A DNA stretch of 51,218 nucleotides from Caulobacter sp. (GCA_030652755.1 JAUSPV010000228.1:1-51218), one strand, 5' to 3'. Counted from the first letter of the stretch, positions 1-7,455 are shown. Made by a program: numbers and translations. The notes: a model not told the origin generated them from the sequence alone.

Positions 1-1034
1 AGCGGCGTGCGCAGCTCATGGCTCATGTTGGCGAGAAACCGCGACTTGCCGGCCGCCAGCGCCTCGGCGTCCTGACGGGCCTGGTCAAGCGCCGTCTCGC
101 GCGCCCGCTCGGCGGTGGCGTCGCGCATCACCGCCAGCAACAGGTTTTCCTCGACGCGACGGATGGCCACGGAGGCCCAGCGGTCCATGGCCCCGGCGGG
201 GGCGAACCCGACCTCGGCCCAGCCCTCGGACGACGCGGCGCGCAGGGCGTCGGCGATGGCGGCCCGGTCGGGCCCGCCCTGGGCGGCGGCCGCGAGTCCG
301 CTCGCCGACAGGGCGTCCGCCGAAACGCCTTCGGGCGCGGTGCCGTGAAGGGCGCGGACACGGCCGTGCGGGAACAGGGAGAGGACCAGCCAGGGCTGCT
401 CGTCGAGCACGGCGCGCAGGCGCTCGACCTCGTCGTCGCGGCGCGTTTCGCGGCGGACCCGGCGGCGTTCGGCCATGATCAGACCGGCCCCGAGGCCAAG
501 GCCGGTCGTCGCCAGGGCCAGCAGACCGGCCCACAGGGCCGGCGGTCCGGCCAGCGGCGAGGCGGCGAGGCCGGACAGTCCGGCCAGGGCCGTCACCGTC
601 GCGGCGATAAAGGACAGGGCAGCGCCTTCGGCCATACGTCGGCGGCCGCCGTATGCCGAGGCGGCCGCGATCGGGGCCAGGCACCAGACCGCCAGCGGAC
701 CCGCGACCCCGCCCGTGAGGCCGCAGGCGAGGCCGCCCATGACACCCCAGAGCACAAGCATGAGTCCGCGCCGGCGTTCGGTGTCGACCACGCCGGGCAG
801 CAGGCTGGCGGCGGCCGGAACGGCGGCGGCCAGAAGGGCGGGCAGCACCGGCCACAGCTGTTGGGGGTAGACGATGACCAGGCTCGCCGCGGTCGCGACC
901 GTCGCCGCCAGCCAGCCGCCCGACCACAGCCGAATGGCGCGCGGAGCTTCCGGCTGCACCGCCGGGGCTCTGTCGCCGTCAGCGGCTGCCTCGGTCGCGC
1001 TATCGCCCACTGTGTGTCCGTTCCCCTCGCCCAC
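1..1034 (-). CDS. divJ: Membrane sensor histidine kinase, DivJ-like (3' part beyond window)
   Basis: The reverse strand is open from about 1034 to the left edge and ends inside the kinase H-box (SRFLANMSHELRTPL), so only the N-terminal part is present. The first ~200 residues carry about six hydrophobic segments, followed by a soluble region of ~130 residues and then the HisKA domain. With a GTG start at 1034 the phospho-histidine is residue 339. With the alternative GTG at 1010 it is residue 331. The Caulobacter DivJ phospho-site is His338 behind a multi-pass sensor domain, so DivJ is a good fit. DivJ phosphorylates the response regulators DivK and PleD and is placed at the stalked pole. An in-frame TAA at 1056-1058 bounds the start, and neither GTG has a strong ribosome site. 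The ATPase domain lies outside the window, so the identity is an inference from architecture. Confidence 0.72.
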   Translation of the reverse strand, partial: MGEGNGHTVGDSATEAAADGDRAPAVQPEAPRAIRLWSGGWLAATVATAASLVIVYPQQLWPVLPALLAAAVPAAASLLPGVVDTERRRGLMLVLWGVMGGLACGLTGGVAGPLAVWCLAPIAAASAYGGRRRMAEGAALSFIAATVTALAGLSGLAASPLAGPPALWAGLLALATTGLGLGAGLIMAERRRVRRETRRDDEVERLRAVLDEQPWLVLSLFPHGRVRALHGTAPEGVSADALSASGLAAAAQGGPDRAAIADALRAASSEGWAEVGFAPAGAMDRWASVAIRRVEENLLLAVMRDATAERARETALDQARQDAEALAAGKSRFLANMSHELRTP

Positions 1035-1222
1035 GTTCTGGAGCTCGCCTGGACCTTAGACGGGACATGGAGTGGGCTCCAGACCGCTCGCGCTCCGGGC
1101 GATGCGAAGTCGTGGAGTTCGCCGTCCGGCCTGTGGATGGAAAAATCCATACGGGAAACAGAATTGTAAGCACGTTTGCCTATAGTCGCCATCGTGTAGC
1201 GCAGCTTGAGGCCCAGCCGTCC

Positions 1223-2008
1223 ATGCCCAAGACGGCCCGCCATCCCCCGTCGCCTCCCGATGCCGCCGTTGAGTCCGCGCGGCTGGAGCGTCTCCTGGTT
1301 CGCCGCGCGGCGAGCCTGGACGAGGCCAAGCGTCAGTTCCTGCGCATGGTCAGCCACGAGCTGCGCACGCCTCTGAACGCGATCATCGGCTTCTCCGAAA
1401 TCATCGCCGCTGAGTTGTACGGCCCGTTGGGCGCGCCGCAGTACCGCGAGTACGCCATGCACGTTCGCCAGAGCGGCCATCGCCTGCTGCGGCTGGTCAA
1501 CCAGATCCTCGAGATCGCGCGCCTGCAGGATCGCGTCGTCGACATGGAGTCCCGCCGGGAGCCGCTCGACCACGCCCTGGACGATGTACGAGACCTCATC
1601 GCCGAGGATCTCAACGGACAGAAGGCGCATCTGCACGTCGAGAACGACGGCGCCCTGCCCGCCGTCATGGCCGATCCCGGGGGCCTGCGGAGCCTGCTCC
1701 GCAACCTGATCGAGAACGCCGTCTTCTACGGGCCGGAGGGCGGCACGGTCACCGTCAGGGCCCGCCGGCAGGGCTCGCGGATCATGATCGAGATCGAGGA
1801 CCAGGGCGAGGGGATCGACCCCGAGGACATTCCGCGCCTGATGAATCCCTTCGAGCAGGGCGACAACGCGCTGACCCGCACGGCCCAGGGCGCGGGCCTC
1901 GGGCTGCCGATCGCCCGCCTCACGGCCGAGGCGATGGGCGGCGCGCTGACGCTGTCCCCGGCGCCCGACGGCGGGCTCCTGGTCACCGTGACCTTGCCCG
2001 CGGCGTAA
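1223..2008 (+). CDS. Soluble sensor histidine kinase (PdhS/DivJ-PleC type)
   Basis: This is a compact 261-residue kinase without transmembrane segments or a recognisable sensor domain. The H-box FLRMVSHELRTPLNAIIGF puts the phospho-histidine at residue 45. The following ELYGPLGAPQYREYA stretch is typical of the DivJ/PleC/PdhS group that acts on DivK-like regulators. The ATPase domain shows an N-box (LIENAVFYGPEGG), a G1 box (DQGEGIDPEDI), an F-box (NPFEQGD) and a G2 box (GAGLGLPIA), so all catalytic elements are intact. The ATG at 1223 is chosen because the upstream extension back to 1067 is low-complexity and overlaps the intergenic region. The gene is divergent from the DivJ-like kinase and lies 20 bp before sufE. 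A role in the same phosphorelay is inferred. Confidence 0.85.
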   Translation: MPKTARHPPSPPDAAVESARLERLLVRRAASLDEAKRQFLRMVSHELRTPLNAIIGFSEIIAAELYGPLGAPQYREYAMHVRQSGHRLLRLVNQILEIARLQDRVVDMESRREPLDHALDDVRDLIAEDLNGQKAHLHVENDGALPAVMADPGGLRSLLRNLIENAVFYGPEGGTVTVRARRQGSRIMIEIEDQGEGIDPEDIPRLMNPFEQGDNALTRTAQGAGLGLPIARLTAEAMGGALTLSPAPDGGLLVTVTLPAA

Positions 2009-2028
2009 GCGCCGCCTAAGTCCGGGCG

Positions 2029-2454
2029 ATGCCCGACACCATCGCCACCGCCCTGGACGACCTTTCCGCCGAGTTCGAACTGCTCGGCGACTGGGAGGAG
2101 CGCTATCGCTATGTCATCGACCTTGGCCGGGAGCTGGCGCCGCTGAGCGACGCGGAGCGGTCCGAGGCCAACAAGGTTCGCGGCTGCGCCAGCCAGGTGT
2201 GGCTGGTGACCGAACCCCAGGCGGACGGCACGATCCGCTTTCGGGGCGACTCCGACGCCCACATCGTCCGCGGTCTCATCGCCGTGCTGCTGCGGCTGTT
2301 CTCCGGCAGGGCGGCTTCCGACATCGCCGCTTACGACATCAAGGCCGCGTTCGACCGGCTGGGTCTGGCCGAGGCTCTCTCAACCCAGCGCTCCAACGGC
2401 CTGGCGTCGATGGCGGCGCGGATCGACCGCGACGCCCGGGCGCTGGCCGCCTGA
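2029..2454 (+). CDS. sufE: SufE-family Fe-S cluster assembly protein
   Basis: SufE accepts persulfide sulfur from the cysteine desulfurase SufS and passes it to the SufBCD scaffold in the cytoplasm. The 141-residue product has the usual SufE length. It carries the conserved start of the fold (FELLGDWEERYRYVIDLGREL) and the active cysteine C53 in NKVRGCASQVWL. The C-terminal RSNGLASMAARI helix also matches the family. It sits 20 bp after the soluble kinase on the same strand and may share its transcript, but there is no functional link. The other suf genes are not nearby. It converges on the DUF6456 gene with a 4-bp gap and no visible terminator. Confidence 0.93.
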   Translation: MPDTIATALDDLSAEFELLGDWEERYRYVIDLGRELAPLSDAERSEANKVRGCASQVWLVTEPQADGTIRFRGDSDAHIVRGLIAVLLRLFSGRAASDIAAYDIKAAFDRLGLAEALSTQRSNGLASMAARIDRDARALAA

Positions 2455-2458
2455 TCCC

Positions 2459-3181
2459 TCAGCCGATGCCGTAGTGGCCCGCGAGGCGCTGCAGCGCCAG
2501 CTTGAGCACCGTCTTGCCCGAGCGGCGGGGCAGGCCAAGACCCCGCTCGGCGGCCTCCAGCGCGCTGCCCGCGAAACAGACATGCTCCAGAATCTCGCGC
2601 AGACCCGGGCCGACCGCGTCCAGCGCCCGGGCGATGCGATCCTTGGCCGCCCGCGCGCGTTCCGCCGGCTCCTGGCCGGGCCCTCGCCCGCCGCGCGCCC
2701 GGGGGCCGGCGTCCCAGGCCATGGTCAGCCGTCCCACCGTTCCGGCCAGCACGAAGTCCTCGCGCAGCTTCTCGGCGGCGGCGATCTCCGGCAGCGTCAG
2801 CCAGGACCGGCCGCCGCCGTCGCGTCGCCGGGCCAGCCAGGCGATCGGAGATTCTCCCAGATTGGCGGCGACGCTGGCGCGGCGGCCGTCCGGGCCGACC
2901 ACCTCCCGCCGGCCATCGATCATGCTGGGCCGACCGGCGGTGGCGACCGGAGGCTGCGACGGCCCTCGCGCCAGCCGCCAGCCGCCGCCCGGCGCCGGAC
3001 GCAGACCGGGCTCCGCCACGAGCAGGGCGAAGGCCGCCTCGTCCAGCGTCATCGCCGGTCGGCGCCGAAGGTCGGGCCCGGTTCGAACGGCGTAGTGCCC
3101 GGGCGCCGATGGCCGAAGGGTCGCGCCCTCACGCGCCAGCAGGCTGACCGCGCGGGCGATCAGGCGGTCCGCCGCGCTCAT
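2459..3181 (-). CDS. DUF6456 domain protein
   Basis: This is a 240-residue cytoplasmic protein of unknown function. The C-terminal ~130 residues (from about LGESPIAWLARR to the end) resemble DUF6456, with the LREILEHVCFAGSALEAAERGLGLP segment and a final basic helix (RRSGKTVLKLALQRLA). That segment looks like a DNA-binding helix-turn-helix, so a regulatory or replication-linked role is plausible but inferred. The start codon overlaps the stop of the upstream DnaA-like gene (ATGA, 3178-3181), which indicates translational coupling. The N-terminal half is arginine- and glycine-rich and has no recognised fold. Confidence 0.8.
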   Translation of the reverse strand: MSAADRLIARAVSLLAREGATLRPSAPGHYAVRTGPDLRRRPAMTLDEAAFALLVAEPGLRPAPGGGWRLARGPSQPPVATAGRPSMIDGRREVVGPDGRRASVAANLGESPIAWLARRRDGGGRSWLTLPEIAAAEKLREDFVLAGTVGRLTMAWDAGPRARGGRGPGQEPAERARAAKDRIARALDAVGPGLREILEHVCFAGSALEAAERGLGLPRRSGKTVLKLALQRLAGHYGIG

Positions 3182-3543
3182 CCCGTCGCCCCCGGCTCGG
3201 CCACCTGACGCAGGCAGGCCTCCATGTTCGTAAGCCGTGCATCGAAGGTCGCGTCGTCGCGAAGGTCCTCGATCATCTGGACGGCATGACTACCGGTGGT
3301 GCGATCCCGGCCGAAGGCGGCGGCGGCGCGACGCAGGGGCCAGCCCAGCACGATATGGACCAGGTAGATGGCGGTCTGCCGGGCCCGAACGGCCAACGCG
3401 TTGGTGCGGCGTCGCGCGAGGATCTCGCGCTCGGGCACGTCCATGACCATGGCCACCAGACTGGCCACGAAGGCGGCCGTCATCCGGTCGCGGCGAAAGA
3501 TGTAGGCCTCCTCGGCGGAGGCGTCCTCGAACTGAAGGGTCAT
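3178..3543 (-). CDS. DnaA domain-IV-like helix-turn-helix protein
   Basis: The 121-residue product resembles the DNA-binding domain IV of DnaA without the AAA+ ATPase. The segment ARRRTNALAVRARQTAIYLV corresponds to the first HTH helices. GRDRTTGSHAVQMIEDL corresponds to the DnaA signature (GRDHTTVLHA), with R for H and GS for VL. It cannot act as an initiator because the ATPase is absent. It could compete for DnaA boxes or act as a transcription factor. It is the first gene of a two-gene unit with the DUF6456 gene, overlapping by 4 bp. A TTCCTAT inverted repeat lies about 80-105 bp upstream. Confidence 0.82.
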   Translation of the reverse strand: MTLQFEDASAEEAYIFRRDRMTAAFVASLVAMVMDVPEREILARRRTNALAVRARQTAIYLVHIVLGWPLRRAAAAFGRDRTTGSHAVQMIEDLRDDATFDARLTNMEACLRQVAEPGATG

Positions 3544-3620
3544 CCTGTCCTCGTCGGCGCCGCCATGGGGACGACGCTATGGCGATGAGTGTGTGGTCAT
3601 CGGCCAGAGAGAGGATAAAA

Positions 3621-3647
3621 TTCCTATATCGGAATGATCAATAGGAA
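3621..3647. promoter_or_regulatory. Inverted repeat TTCCTAT-N13-ATAGGAA
   Basis: Perfect 7-bp arms lie at 3621-3627 and 3641-3647 in an AT-rich patch between the PAS_5 gene and the DnaA-like gene. A shorter ATTCC/GGAAT repeat (3620-3624 and 3631-3635) is nested within. The geometry suits a dimeric regulator acting on the DnaA-like/DUF6456 unit. No protein can be assigned. Confidence 0.4.
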
Positions 3648-3734
3648 AATTGTCTTACGCCCGTTGGATTCGCTCTCCTCGTCGCTGAGTCGAATAGGGG
3701 GAAAGAAACGGTTCGATGGGGGGACAGGCCCCGA

Positions 3735-4226
3735 TCAGGCGGCGCGAATGCCGCTCTGGTCGCTCTGGATGCCGACGACGGCGTCGTAGCCCAGGATCAT
3801 GTCGACGTCGGTTCCGTTCGTCGCCAGCGGCAGCCGGAGCCAGAGCAGGGACAGGTGGCCGGCGCCGCGCCAGGACAGGCTGTGGCAGCCGACGCCGGGG
3901 CGCCGATCCTCGACGATGCGGTCCAGTTCATCATGCCAGTAGTCGGCGGCGCGCGGGCCGTAGACGTCGCCCAGCCCGCGGCCGGTGATCTCGCGGCCAT
4001 AGACGGTGTAGAGGCCCGTGCCGGCGAGCCGCAGCCGATAGTCGCGCCGGCCCTCGCCGGGCACGACGTCGATCAGGCTGACGGTGGGCAGCAGCCGCTT
4101 GAAACCCTCGGGGTTGATGTCCGCCCGTCCGGGCAGCCGGCCGGCCTGGCGCAGCGAGGCCCAGTAGGCGAACAGTTCCTCGTGGGCGCGGGCGGCGGTC
4201 GCCGAAGCGCCCAGTTGCGCGGCCAT
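3735..4226 (-). CDS. PAS_5 family PAS-domain protein
   Basis: This 163-residue cytoplasmic protein consists of one PAS fold of the alphaproteobacterial PAS_5 type, with no output domain. Diagnostic parts are HEELFAYWASLRQAGRLPGR near the N-terminus, FKRLLPTVSLIDVV, YRLRLAGTGLYTVYGREITGR in the core, and a C-terminal LLWLRLPLATNGTDVDMILGY strand pair. Such proteins are thought to sense small ligands or act as adaptors, but the function of this one is unknown. The ATG at 4226 follows a good ribosome site (AAGGA, 8-nt spacer). Its promoter region is unusually rich in GANTC sites. Confidence 0.85.
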   Translation of the reverse strand: MAAQLGASATAARAHEELFAYWASLRQAGRLPGRADINPEGFKRLLPTVSLIDVVPGEGRRDYRLRLAGTGLYTVYGREITGRGLGDVYGPRAADYWHDELDRIVEDRRPGVGCHSLSWRGAGHLSLLWLRLPLATNGTDVDMILGYDAVVGIQSDQSGIRAA

Positions 4227-4231
4227 CTACA

Positions 4232-4338
4232 GAATCCTTAACAACCCCTTGGAATCACCCACGATTCACTATCGCTTAACCGCCGAATCGGTGGAAGCGA
4301 AAAATCGCGTCTCGCGACAAACTTTCGCAGTGGGAGTC
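4232..4338. promoter_or_regulatory. Cluster of five GANTC (CcrM-type) methylation sites
   Basis: GANTC occurs at 4232-4236, 4252-4256, 4263-4267, 4285-4289 and 4334-4338, directly upstream of the PAS_5 gene and downstream of mucR. Chance would give roughly one per 300 bp at this base composition. In Caulobacterales, hemimethylated GANTC sites in promoters tie transcription to replication-fork passage. TTAACC (4276-4281) resembles a CtrA half-site. The regulatory reading is inferred. Confidence 0.45.
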
Positions 4339-4372
4339 AAGCCAGAGGCGAGTTGGCCGGGTCCCCGGACAG

Positions 4373-4404
4373 CAAAAAGGGCGACCGCCGGAAGCGATCG
4401 CCCT
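4373..4404 (-). terminator. Rho-independent terminator of mucR
   Basis: On the minus strand a 7-bp stem (AGGGCGA ... TCGCCCT, arms 4398-4404 and 4378-4384) with a 13-nt loop is followed by a T run (4374-4378). It starts about 25 bp after the mucR stop. Confidence 0.8.
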
Positions 4405-4429
4405 CTTCGCGTCGACCGGGCGAACCGGA

Positions 4430-4849
4430 CTAGCGCTTCTTCTTGGCGGCCTGGCGACCGCCCTGGCCGAGGCCCATCTGCTTGGCCAGATCCGAGCGCG
4501 CCTTGGCGTAGTTCGGCGCGACCATCGGATAGTCCTTCGGCAGGCCCCACTTCGCCCGGTACTCTTCGGGGCTCATGTTGTACTTGGTGCGCAGGTGCCG
4601 CTTCAGCGACTTGAACTTGCGACCGTCTTCCAGGCACACCAGATGGTCCGGCGTGATCGAGCGACGAACCGGAACGGCGGGTTCCTTCGGCGCGACCTCG
4701 ACCGTTACGGAGCCGGAAGCGACTTCCGTCAGGGCGCGGTGGACGTTCTGGATCAGGCTCGGGATATCGTTCGCCGCGACGGAGTTATTTCCGACATAGG
4801 CGGACACGATGTCCGTCGTCATTTCAATGATAGCCGACTTGTCTTCCAT
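4430..4849 (-). CDS. mucR: MucR/Ros-family transcriptional regulator
   Basis: MucR is a small H-NS-like DNA-binding regulator. In Caulobacter its homologues work with SciP and CcrM to control cell-cycle genes. The ATG at 4849 gives 139 residues, the usual length, preceded by AAGG. The N-terminal half (to about residue 45) matches the MucR oligomerisation region. The DNA-binding part includes CLEDGRKFKSLKRHL and continues into MSPEEYRAKWGLPKDYPMVAPNYA. Of the four zinc ligands of Ros only C72 and H85 are kept, D75 sits at the second cysteine position, and the last histidine region reads K89-Y90. Zinc binding is therefore doubtful, as reported for some Mesorhizobium homologues. A basic tail (AAKKKR) ends the protein. 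The gene is monocistronic with its own terminator. Confidence 0.95.
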   Translation of the reverse strand: MEDKSAIIEMTTDIVSAYVGNNSVAANDIPSLIQNVHRALTEVASGSVTVEVAPKEPAVPVRRSITPDHLVCLEDGRKFKSLKRHLRTKYNMSPEEYRAKWGLPKDYPMVAPNYAKARSDLAKQMGLGQGGRQAAKKKR

Positions 4850-5058
4850 CTGGCCTTGTTCCACCACATGAATGATTGAGAGAGACCGGAATCGGTGGTC
4901 TCGATTCAGTGATCGTGTGCATATAGGCGTCGACAGCCCGGCACAAGCACTTCGATGCTTACCCTTGGCATTTCCAATATAGATTACGGGCAATCACTGT
5001 ATCGACCATTCAGTGCAGCGGGAGAATTGCACTGCTTTGATCCGACCCGATTCAGATT
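4850..5058. promoter_or_regulatory. mucR upstream region with GANTC sites and an inverted repeat
   Basis: This non-coding stretch precedes mucR and follows the DUF2336 gene. It has three GANTC sites (4889-4893, 4903-4907, 5049-5053), an AT-rich patch around 4975-4985, and an inverted repeat CAGTGCA (5011-5017) / TGCACTG (5028-5034). MucR often represses its own gene through AT-rich DNA, so autoregulation is plausible. No -35/-10 pair can be called with confidence. Confidence 0.4.
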
Positions 5059-6312
5059 TCAGCGTCGTCCGAAATCGCCGGACAATGCCAGCATCGCGGC
5101 CCTCTGCGGCTGCGAGAACTCGTCGAGGGCCTCTTCATCGCCGGCGCGAATGGCCTTGATCAAGGCCGGCGTCAGCGCCGAGGACAGCGACCAGTTCCAG
5201 TAGCGGAGCACGGTCTGGGCCCGGTCCACGGCAATGGTGTCGAACAGGGTCAGGATGCGCTCCAGCGCCGGCGCCAGATTGCCGGCCGCGTCGGTCTCGG
5301 GACGCCGAAGGCCGCGCCACAGCGACCGGACGGCCGTCCGAGGCAGGCCGGTCGCCTTGCAGAGGATCGCCAGCGGCTCTCCGCCGGGATCGGTGAAGAT
5401 CTTGGCGCCGGTCATCGGCTTCAGGCCGGACAGGTAGGCGATCTCCTCGGCGACCTCGCGCGTCATGCTTTCGGCGGCGACCTCGACGGCCTCGTCCAGG
5501 CTCTCGAACGGGCTGCGGTCGAGGGCCGCGCGGTTGCGCTGGCGACGTTCGATGAACTGCAGGGCCTTGCGGGTCAGCGGATCCTGCCACTTTTCCTCGG
5601 CCGCGACGGCGAAGACATCGCTGACCGCCTCCTGGAGAACCTCCCGCGACACCGCGAACCGCTGCAGGATCACCCGGCGGCAGTCCGCGTCGGACCACCA
5701 GAACATCACATAGGCGTGGCTGGGCCTCAACTCCGACCGCCGCAGCAGCAACGGGATGAGACGTGGGTTGTCGCGCGTCACGGCGACCACGGTCTCGACC
5801 GTGGCGTGGCCCAGCCGGGCCAGATCGTTGCGCAGCAGGGTTTCAAGGACGGCGGGCTCGCCGAATTCGACCAGGGCGTCGGCGACAACCTCGTTGAGGC
5901 CGCGCCGGGCGGCGATCAGGCGGCGATGGTCGGGCGTCGCCGTGCGCACGCAGTCCATCAGATCGGCGTCGCCCAGGCCCGCGCTGTTTTCAAGCAGGGC
6001 GCGCGCGACCTCCAGCTCGTCGCGCAACAACATCCTGGCAAGCCCGGTCGGGATCTCCGACACATTGGCTATCCGGCGGGCGATGCGGGCGCGCTCGTCG
6101 ATGGCGGCTTCCCGCAGCAGTTCGATGATCAGGTCGGCCGTCATCGAGCGCTCGAACGCGTTGACCCGGCTGCCCGGCAGGCAGACGACGTCGGCGAGGC
6201 GCTTCAGCAGCGTGCCGCGAGACCGAAAGACCGGAGCGGCGCGCACGACCTCGCCGGCCGCGACGTCGGCGGCCTCTTCGAGCACGGGTCTCTGCGCGGG
6301 TTCGCTCATCAC
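5059..6312 (-). CDS. DUF2336 domain protein
   Basis: The 417-residue soluble protein belongs to the alphaproteobacterial DUF2336 family, which has no established biochemical role. It is mostly helical and repeat-like. Leucine/arginine-rich segments such as ERSMTADLIIELLREAAIDE, IPTGLARMLLRDELEVARAL and AVLETLLRNDLARLGHATV recur at HEAT-like spacing through the first ~230 residues. A second helical part starts near SPFESLDEAVEVAAESM. There is no signal peptide or membrane segment. The second methionine (MSEP) is an equally good start. It lies directly upstream of mucR on the same strand, but the 209-bp gap suggests separate transcription. Confidence 0.82.
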   Translation of the reverse strand: MMSEPAQRPVLEEAADVAAGEVVRAAPVFRSRGTLLKRLADVVCLPGSRVNAFERSMTADLIIELLREAAIDERARIARRIANVSEIPTGLARMLLRDELEVARALLENSAGLGDADLMDCVRTATPDHRRLIAARRGLNEVVADALVEFGEPAVLETLLRNDLARLGHATVETVVAVTRDNPRLIPLLLRRSELRPSHAYVMFWWSDADCRRVILQRFAVSREVLQEAVSDVFAVAAEEKWQDPLTRKALQFIERRQRNRAALDRSPFESLDEAVEVAAESMTREVAEEIAYLSGLKPMTGAKIFTDPGGEPLAILCKATGLPRTAVRSLWRGLRRPETDAAGNLAPALERILTLFDTIAVDRAQTVLRYWNWSLSSALTPALIKAIRAGDEEALDEFSQPQRAAMLALSGDFGRR

Positions 6313-6385
6313 CGGTCGCGATCAGGCATGCAAAGGCGCGCGCGGACGCGTCGCCGGGCCTGGATCAGACCAGAGCCTCGTTAAC

Positions 6386-6420
6386 CGGTCATGACCGCGA
6401 CGCGACGGCGCCGCGGTCAT
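6386..6420. promoter_or_regulatory. Palindrome and inverted repeat upstream of the DUF2336 gene
   Basis: A perfect 12-bp palindrome CGGTCATGACCG (6386-6397) overlaps a longer inverted repeat, ATGACCGCG (6391-6399) and CGCGGTCAT (6412-6420). A TTAACC (CtrA half-site-like) precedes it at 6381-6386. It could be an operator for the DUF2336 gene or a hairpin at the 3' end of the crotonase transcript. There is no T run. Confidence 0.4.
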
Positions 6421-6463
6421 CCACAGGATTGTGCAGGCCAGGGCCCGAGAGGCCGGTCGCGGG

Positions 6464-7348
6464 CTACTTGAACTCGCGCTTGTCCCAGTAGGGCCAGATA
6501 TCCGGCAGGTCGGCCGAGACCTTGTCCGGGTAGGCCGGCGCGCGCTTTTCGAGGAAGGACATGACCCCCTCCTTGGCGTCGCCCTGGGCGCCGCGGGCCA
6601 TGATGGCGCGGCTGTCGGACATGTGGGCGTCCATCGGGTGCGGCGCGCCGGCGTTGCGGTAGAGCAGCTGGCGGGTCAGGGCGACGGAGACCGGCGCGGC
6701 GTTGTCGGCGATCTCGCGGGCCAGGGCGTAGGCGGCGGGCAGCAGATCTTCCGGCGCGTGCAGCGACCGGACCAGTCCGCCGTCCCTGGCTTCCTGGGCC
6801 GGGAAGACGCGGCCGGTGTAGCACCATTCCAGCGCCTGCTGCAGGCCGACGATGCGGGGCAGGAACCAGGACGAGGCCGCTTCCGGCGTGATGCCGCGAC
6901 GGGCGAAGACAAAGCCAAACTTGGCTTCGGTCGAGGCCATCCGGATGTCCATGGCCAGTTGCATGGTGACGCCGATGCCGACCGCCGCGCCGTTCACGGC
7001 GGCGATGACCGGCTTGAGGCTTTCGTAGATGCGCAGGGTCAAGAGGCCGCCGCCGTCGCGATAGACGCCGTTGACCTTGTTGGCCTCGCGCGGATCGCTT
7101 TCCTGCTTGGCGTAGTCGAAGGTCTTCTCGCCGCCGCCGAGGTCCGCCCCGGCGCAGAAGGCGCGGCCGGCGCCGGTGACCACCACGACCTTCACTGAGT
7201 CATCGGCGTCGGTGATGTCGAACGCCTTGATCATCTCGCTCATCATCTGGGCGGTGAAGGCGTTCATCCGGTCGGGTCGGTTCAGGGTCAGCGTCGCGAT
7301 GCCGTCCTTGATGTCCAGGATGATGGTCTCGAAGGTCGGGCTGGCCAT
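6464..7348 (-). CDS. Enoyl-CoA hydratase/isomerase family (crotonase)
   Basis: Crotonases act on acyl-CoA esters by hydration, isomerisation or hydrolysis in fatty-acid and related degradation. The 294-residue protein shows LTLNRPDRMNAFTAQMM, the oxyanion-hole segment GAGRAFCAGADLGGG and a second oxyanion region, AAVNGAAVGIGVTMQLAMDIRMA. The segment FARRGITPEAASSWFLPRIVGL carries the catalytic-glutamate position (TPE). The insert after ADLGGG is longer than usual. The ATG at 7348 has a clear AGGAG ribosome site. The substrate is unknown. It may serve the acyl-CoA pathway encoded 2-10 kb to the right, but it is transcribed away from it. Confidence 0.92.
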   Translation of the reverse strand: MASPTFETIILDIKDGIATLTLNRPDRMNAFTAQMMSEMIKAFDITDADDSVKVVVVTGAGRAFCAGADLGGGEKTFDYAKQESDPREANKVNGVYRDGGGLLTLRIYESLKPVIAAVNGAAVGIGVTMQLAMDIRMASTEAKFGFVFARRGITPEAASSWFLPRIVGLQQALEWCYTGRVFPAQEARDGGLVRSLHAPEDLLPAAYALAREIADNAAPVSVALTRQLLYRNAGAPHPMDAHMSDSRAIMARGAQGDAKEGVMSFLEKRAPAYPDKVSADLPDIWPYWDKREFK

Positions 7349-7455
7349 GCGGAGGCTCCTCGGGAGGCTGGGGCGTTCAAACAGGCGTATGAAGACGGCC
7401 GGACGCCGGGGAAGGCAAGACCTTGTCGATGGAGGGTCGCGCGCTTAATATCTAG

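Noticed and set aside
1067..1222. Longer start of the soluble kinase at 1067
   Set aside because: The extra 52 residues overlap the divergent promoter region and show no domain. The ATG at 1223 is better placed.
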